DNA of 64,000 nucleotides from JBBSAT01 sp046351235 (GTDB lineage: Bacteria > Myxococcota_A > Polyangia > Polyangiales > Sandaracinaceae). Numbering within the stretch: position 1 is the first letter of the stretch; the number at the start of each line of letters is the position of its first letter. The notes under the pieces were generated by a model that had not been told where the DNA came from, made no database searches, and saw nothing but the letters and a program-made list of their open reading frames with translations. A program made the translations under genes and the position numbers. The stretch is taken from positions 1,488,001 through 1,552,000 of the forward strand of contig JAXLYV010000001.1 in NCBI GenBank assembly GCA_046351235.1, written 5' to 3'. Below are positions 63,760 through 64,000 of the stretch, piece after piece.

Positions 63760-63956
63760 GGGGCGTCCTCGCCCGCGTCCGTCCCGGCATCCCGCGGAAG
63801 AGCGCTGTCTCGGTTGTCCAGCGGCGGTGAGAGACAGACGCAAGCGGTGGCCGTGGTCGCCGCCGCCACGCCCGCCACGGCGAGCTTCACGAAGCGCATC
63901 CGCCGCGCGAGGATCGCCTCGCGCGCTTCGTCGTCTCGATCCTTCGGCGCGCTCAT
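63756..63956 (-). CDS. Small Cys-Leu-Ser peptide (paralog A), candidate radical-SAM substrate
   Basis: 66 residues: MSAPKDRDDEAREAILARR, MRFVKLAVAGVAAATTATAC, then VCLSPPLDNRDSALP and the tail RDAGTDAGEDAP. The Arg-Arg pair before a hydrophobic stretch ending in Cys looks like a Tat/lipoprotein signal, but the acidic n-region (EAREAIL) is conserved across all paralogs, which is more like a leader peptide. Start overlaps the stop of a further upstream paralog cut by the window edge. Confidence 0.85.
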   Translation of the reverse strand: MSAPKDRDDEAREAILARRMRFVKLAVAGVAAATTATACVCLSPPLDNRDSALPRDAGTDAGEDAP

Positions 63957-64000
63957 GGCGTCCCGGTGTCGCTGCCGCCGTCGACGCCGCCATCCGCGGC
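63953..64000 (-). CDS. C-terminal end of a fifth small peptide (partial)
   Basis: The frame entering from the right edge encodes AADGGVDGGSDTGTP and stops at 63953, with the TGA overlapping the ATG of paralog A. The tail resembles paralog C (ending GTP). The 5' part lies outside the window, so the tandem array has at least four members. Confidence 0.7.
   Translation of the reverse strand, partial: AADGGVDGGSDTGTP

Larger units (their letters stand above)
63338..63956 (-). repeat. Tandemly duplicated small-peptide genes (~210-bp units)
   Basis: Three consecutive units of 201-213 bp, joined by 4-base start/stop overlaps, with highly similar 5' halves (same codons for the AREAIL block and hydrophobic stretch) and similar tails in the first two. 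Confidence 0.8.

Noticed and set aside
63756..63956. Asp-Ala-Gly tails as proof of a RiPP core
   Set aside because: Similar DAG linkers occur in many ordinary lipoproteins of this window, and the tail also encodes the next ribosome site; kept only as weak support.

Overview
The window is about 70% GC, densely coded, and rich in lipoproteins with Asp-Ala-Gly linkers after the lipobox. It also holds a MYXO-CTERM-like C-terminus, RCC1-type, FG-GAP and choice-of-anchor surface proteins. This points to a myxobacterium (Myxococcota, probably near Sandaracinus/Polyangiales). The taxonomic call is inference from protein style; no rRNA gene is present. No tRNA, IS element, CRISPR array or prophage was seen, and no gene-free stretch exceeds 300 bases.

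Layout. 1-6.7 kb: glnD (cut by the left edge), a NudC-type Nudix hydrolase, two surface lipoproteins, a TerB-like protein and a conserved unknown. 6.8-15.3 kb: a Cys-rich repeat lipoprotein, proC, eno, and a coupled pair of large lipoproteins. 15.4-20.2 kb: a repeat protein, a PhaR-like regulator, an ECF sigma/anti-sigma pair separated by a 27-bp tandem repeat, and an SGNH hydrolase. 20.3-32.9 kb: polA, an alpha/beta hydrolase, a small lipoprotein, purN, two tandem RCC1-like lipoproteins, a Nudix hydrolase, a B12-type radical SAM/DUF2344 fusion and an orphan histidine kinase. 33-43.6 kb: class II DAHP synthase, an alpha-oxoamine synthase, a beta-helix lipoprotein, an S9 peptidase lipoprotein, a third RCC1-like lipoprotein, a ketosynthase with a degenerate active site and a choice-of-anchor-L lipoprotein.

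43.67-51.2 kb is one tightly coupled operon: outer-membrane factor, adaptor, heavy-metal-type RND pump, OmpR-family regulator, sensor kinase. CTCAGG boxes 11 bp apart lie at its promoter. 51.3-57.6 kb holds a GNAT enzyme, a cupin/SMP-30-like pair, a BlaI/M56 (BlaR-like) pair with two clear operators but no beta-lactamase gene, a class V aminotransferase and a small unknown. serA follows.

The most interesting part is 58.96-64.0 kb. Four complete paralogous small proteins and one cut by the right edge share an N-terminal block, a hydrophobic stretch and a Cys...Cys-Leu-(Ser/Arg) motif followed by an Asp/Gly/Pro tail. Three and the partial one lie in tandem, joined by start/stop overlaps. They run directly into a SPASM radical SAM enzyme and a B12-binding radical SAM protein fused to a protein-isoaspartate-methyltransferase-like domain. 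The fourth sits on the facing strand, coupled to an unknown 281-residue protein. I propose a peptide-modification (RiPP-like) system; the chemistry is not known.

A recurring feature is a TANNNT-like -10 hexamer ending 6-9 bases before the start codon, which suggests leaderless transcripts for at least ten genes.
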